Origin: a virus
Length of the DNA stretch: 38,822 bases
Reading direction: 5' to 3' (one strand)
Virus record (IMG/VR): IMGVR_UViG_3300023174_000012
Coordinates: 1 to 38,822 of that record
The translations under genes were made by a program, and so were the position numbers. The notes under the pieces are model-generated. The model saw only the letters and a list, made by a program, of their open reading frames with translations. It searched no databases and was not told the origin of the DNA. The stretch's first letter is position 1, and each line of letters starts with the position of its first letter. Positions 36,557 to 38,822 of this stretch are shown piece by piece.

Positions 36557-38094
36557 TGGTTGACACAACAAGCCTTGCTGGTATTATGGCTGCTTCTGCA
36601 GCAAAGCCATCATCTAAAGCATTAACACAGGCAGAGATTGATGCCAAGACAGCAGAACAAGTTGCTACTGGTATAAAGAGTACTGATAGAGCAGCACGCC
36701 TTCCAGGTGAAACTGCATCACAAGCAAATGCTCGTATTACTGCTGGTTACAAAGCGCAGGTTCAACCTGAATTAACCCAAGAAGGTAAAGCAGCAGGTGC
36801 GACAATTGAATTCGTACGCACAGGTGCGGGCGGAGTTGGAACATACAAAGAAGTATTCCCAATTGGTACACCCATTCCAACTACACGCACAACTGAGTCT
36901 GGTAACGTTTATGATGCACAGGGCAATTTAGTATCTGGTACTGGACTTAAGACTACAAAGACTACAACAACCCCCACAACCACAACAGTAACGACTAACC
37001 CTACAACTACGGTAGTTACAATAACACCTGACCGACCAGTAGGTACTCCTCCAGCATTCGTGTATGACCCAGTGTCAAAGACATACAAGATGCCAGCAAA
37101 GCCTACAGAGGCTGGTAACTGGGTATGGGATAACGTTGCAGGTTGGACCAACACACTTGTAAATCCAGGTGCAACTGGTTTTGAAACTGGCAGTGAAAGA
37201 ACACTTGCCCAGGATACTTTTAAGAATACACTTGCATTGTTCTTTGGTGCAAAAGAAATGTCACAACCATGGGCTAATGCTTTGTTTAAGGTTGTATCAA
37301 GTTACTACAAGAGTGGTTCTACCATTGATGAGTCACTTAATCTTGCACTACAGGATGCACGTAACAATCCAGTTCTTGAGCCATTCACTAAGCGTTTTGC
37401 TGGTGTGTATGCGCTGCAGGACCGCCTTGCAAAGGGTGAGGCAATTGACGTGCCAACTATTGCAGAGTTTTTCAAGTCAGAAGCAACACTTGGTGATAAA
37501 CTACGTGAAGTTGGGTTAGCAGATTTAGCAACTCAAGAATTACTAGGCGAGGTTCTAGGAACTGGAAAGTCAGTTGCCACAGTACTTAACCTAGTCAACG
37601 ATGTGTTTATGACTATTGATAACGCACCAGAGCAACTTAAGAAAGACCTACAGGCAGTAGCACCAGGAGTAGATAGAACATCTATTGCTAAGGCACTGCT
37701 ACTTGGTAAGCGTGGTGCAGAAGAACTACAGAAGCAAATCAAGGAAGTTAGCGTACTATCTGCTGCTAAGTCACAAGGCGTTGCTCTTGAAAGCGCACTT
37801 GCTGCAGATATTGCTGCTAGAAACTTTGATTACAATACTTCACTTACTAACTTCGGTACAGTTGCAAAGGGCGCACAGCCATTGCAGAAGTTGACTGAAA
37901 TTAGCACAGGACAAGCAGTTAAGCCTGCTGCTGCTCAAGAGAGCATCATTAAATCTCTCTTCCAGCAAGATGTAAAGGCACAAGAACAAATTCGTTTAGA
38001 AGCAGAAAAGGAAGCAGCACGCTTCTCTAGCGCTTCTGGAACATTTGGCTCACGAAGCCTAGCATCACGTAACAGAGCAAATAGAGCAATATAA
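36556..38094 (+). CDS. Putative internal virion protein with Thr-rich linker, 512 aa
   Basis: Residues about 131-158 are a run of Thr/Pro/Val (KTTTTPTTTTVTTNPTTT), a flexible linker between an N-terminal Ala-rich part and a large helical C-terminal domain (LREVGLADLATQELLGEVLG). It ends with an Arg/Ser-rich basic tail (GSRSLASRNRANRAI) that could bind DNA. It is the last of the three probable ejection proteins before the scaffold gene. The function is inferred from position. Confidence 0.6.
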   Translation: MVDTTSLAGIMAASAAKPSSKALTQAEIDAKTAEQVATGIKSTDRAARLPGETASQANARITAGYKAQVQPELTQEGKAAGATIEFVRTGAGGVGTYKEVFPIGTPIPTTRTTESGNVYDAQGNLVSGTGLKTTKTTTTPTTTTVTTNPTTTVVTITPDRPVGTPPAFVYDPVSKTYKMPAKPTEAGNWVWDNVAGWTNTLVNPGATGFETGSERTLAQDTFKNTLALFFGAKEMSQPWANALFKVVSSYYKSGSTIDESLNLALQDARNNPVLEPFTKRFAGVYALQDRLAKGEAIDVPTIAEFFKSEATLGDKLREVGLADLATQELLGEVLGTGKSVATVLNLVNDVFMTIDNAPEQLKKDLQAVAPGVDRTSIAKALLLGKRGAEELQKQIKEVSVLSAAKSQGVALESALAADIAARNFDYNTSLTNFGTVAKGAQPLQKLTEISTGQAVKPAAAQESIIKSLFQQDVKAQEQIRLEAEKEAARFSSASGTFGSRSLASRNRANRAI

Positions 38095-38097
38095 TAG

Positions 38098-38216
38098 AAT
38101 CCTGAGCGGACCCATCGGCCCCGCCAGCGTAATAGACCGACAGTAGGAGCCAGACCATTTCCCCGAATGGAATCTGTGGCCTGCGAACTAACTACGAATA
38201 GAAGGGTGGCGTTGCT
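38098..38216 (+). ncRNA. GC-rich structured leader before the scaffold gene
   Basis: A 120-base gap, more GC-rich than its surroundings and with stop codons in the frames. A long hairpin at 38145-38182 pairs AGG...CCAGA.CCATT with AATGG..TCTG..CCT, interrupted by small bulges. It may be a translational control element for the scaffold and capsid genes, an mRNA processing site or an internal promoter leader; nothing in it fits a known RNA family I recognise. Confidence 0.45.
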
Positions 38217-38693
38217 ATGAGCAACAACTACTGGGACGACGAAGACGATGACCTAGATACAATCGAAGAAGCACCGATGGATGGAAGCGACTTACTTAAA
38301 AAGTTGCGTAAAGCCAAGCGTGCAGACGAGAAGCGTATCAAAGAACTTACAGAGCAACTTGAGGGATTCTCCAAGGCGCAGCGTGAGGCAATTGTCAAGT
38401 CGACACTAGAAAAGAAGGGTGTCAATCTTAAGGCAGCCCGTTTAGTAATGAAGGACTTGGATGAAATTAACGAGGAGTCAGTTTCTAACTGGCTTGACGA
38501 TAATGCAGACTTGTTCGGACTAACGGTTGCAGAAGAGTCAGATGTAAACCAACAGGACCGCGCAGCGTTGCGCAATCAAGACTTGGTTACACAGAACGCT
38601 TTGACACCAGACCGAGCAAATGATATTGAATACAGAATGTCCCAAGCAACATCCGAAGAGGACATTCTAGCAATTCTTCGCTCGCAACAATAA
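38217..38693 (+). CDS. Scaffolding protein candidate, 158 aa
   Basis: A very acidic N-terminus (NNYWDDEDDDLDTIEEAPMD) is followed by a charged coiled coil (residues about 25-70: LLKKLRKAKRADEKRIKELT) and a helical C-terminal end. This layout, together with a position immediately before the major capsid gene, is typical of phage scaffolding proteins that guide capsid assembly and are then removed, possibly by the proteasome-like protease. The start has AAGGGTGG upstream. Confidence 0.78.
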   Translation: MSNNYWDDEDDDLDTIEEAPMDGSDLLKKLRKAKRADEKRIKELTEQLEGFSKAQREAIVKSTLEKKGVNLKAARLVMKDLDEINEESVSNWLDDNADLFGLTVAEESDVNQQDRAALRNQDLVTQNALTPDRANDIEYRMSQATSEEDILAILRSQQ

Positions 38694-38728
38694 TTTATCC
38701 GTTCATAGTCACTTGGAGGTGACCGCAT

Positions 38729-38822
38729 ATGCCTAACGCATATACATCCACAGGCTCTACCACTCTTGGTGGTACAGTCGGCGGTGCAGGTCTTGTACAG
38801 AAGGCGTATGACCGTCTTCTTG
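38729..38822 (+). CDS. Major capsid protein, 5' part (continues at base 1)
   Basis: The ATG at 38729 follows TTGGAGGTGA. The first 16 codons (MPNAYTSTGSTTLGGT) lead into the terminal redundancy, and the frame joins exactly to the frame open from base 3. The complete protein has 399 residues; see the entry at 1-1151. Confidence 0.9.
   Translation, partial: MPNAYTSTGSTTLGGTVGGAGLVQKAYDRLL
38778..38822. repeat. Terminal redundancy (right copy)
   Basis: Identical to bases 1-45; marks closure of the circle. Confidence 0.95.

Overview
The window is an essentially complete genome of a tailed, probably podovirus-like phage of an actinobacterium. The first 45 bases recur exactly as the last 45 (1-45 = 38778-38822), so the contig closes into a circle of 38,777 bp. 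The major capsid protein gene runs across the join: it starts at 38729 and ends at 1151. The actinobacterial host is inferred from a phage WhiB-type iron-sulphur regulator, a transglycosylase-like protein of actinobacterial type, a likely leaderless promoter and moderately low GC. The small genome, N4-gp56-like capsid protein and lack of a tape-measure/tail-tube set suggest a short tail. A freshwater Nanopelagicales-type host is plausible but not proven.

Layout. (1) 25.7 kb through the join to 12.7 kb, plus strand, is the structural block. It holds terminase, portal, a proteasome-like Ntn-hydrolase in the usual place of the maturation protease, three large virion or ejection protein candidates, scaffold and capsid. 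Then come six small, very basic histone-like proteins, head-tail connector candidates, an Ala/Ser-rich fibre, a polyglycine adhesin-like protein, a GT-A glycosyltransferase, a large tail protein, and a lysis cassette (two small membrane proteins around an M15 peptidase), closed by a strong terminator at 12759-12801. (2) 13.1-18.9 kb, plus strand, is the replication and recombination block: a RecB/Cas4-like nuclease split into two ORFs, a zinc protein, a RecA/DnaB-fold ATPase, a resolvase-like nuclease, a primase split into zinc-finger and Toprim ORFs, a DUF1599-like protein, an HNH protein, a metallophosphoesterase and a sigma-like protein. No DNA polymerase or integrase is visible. (3) 25.0-18.9 kb, minus strand, is a tightly packed accessory operon. 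It contains many genes of 34-61 codons, WhiB, a secreted transglycosylase-like protein, a PD-(D/E)XK nuclease and, most notably, an adjacent amidoligase plus class II glutamine amidotransferase, each carrying its own Cys-rich domain. (4) 25.04-25.73 kb is the divergent intergenic region, with origin-like iterons and a run of perfect hairpins before the terminase gene.

The most unusual signals are these. A GC-rich 16-bp palindrome (GGTCGGCTRGCCGACC) occurs nine times, all between 19.9 and 25.2 kb, and several copies sit 15-20 nt upstream of start codons. The amidoligase/amidotransferase pair looks like a conjugation system. The proteasome-like protein lies next to the portal gene. Two replication enzymes are split across overlapping frames. 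All functional calls come from motifs read by eye; no database search was run.
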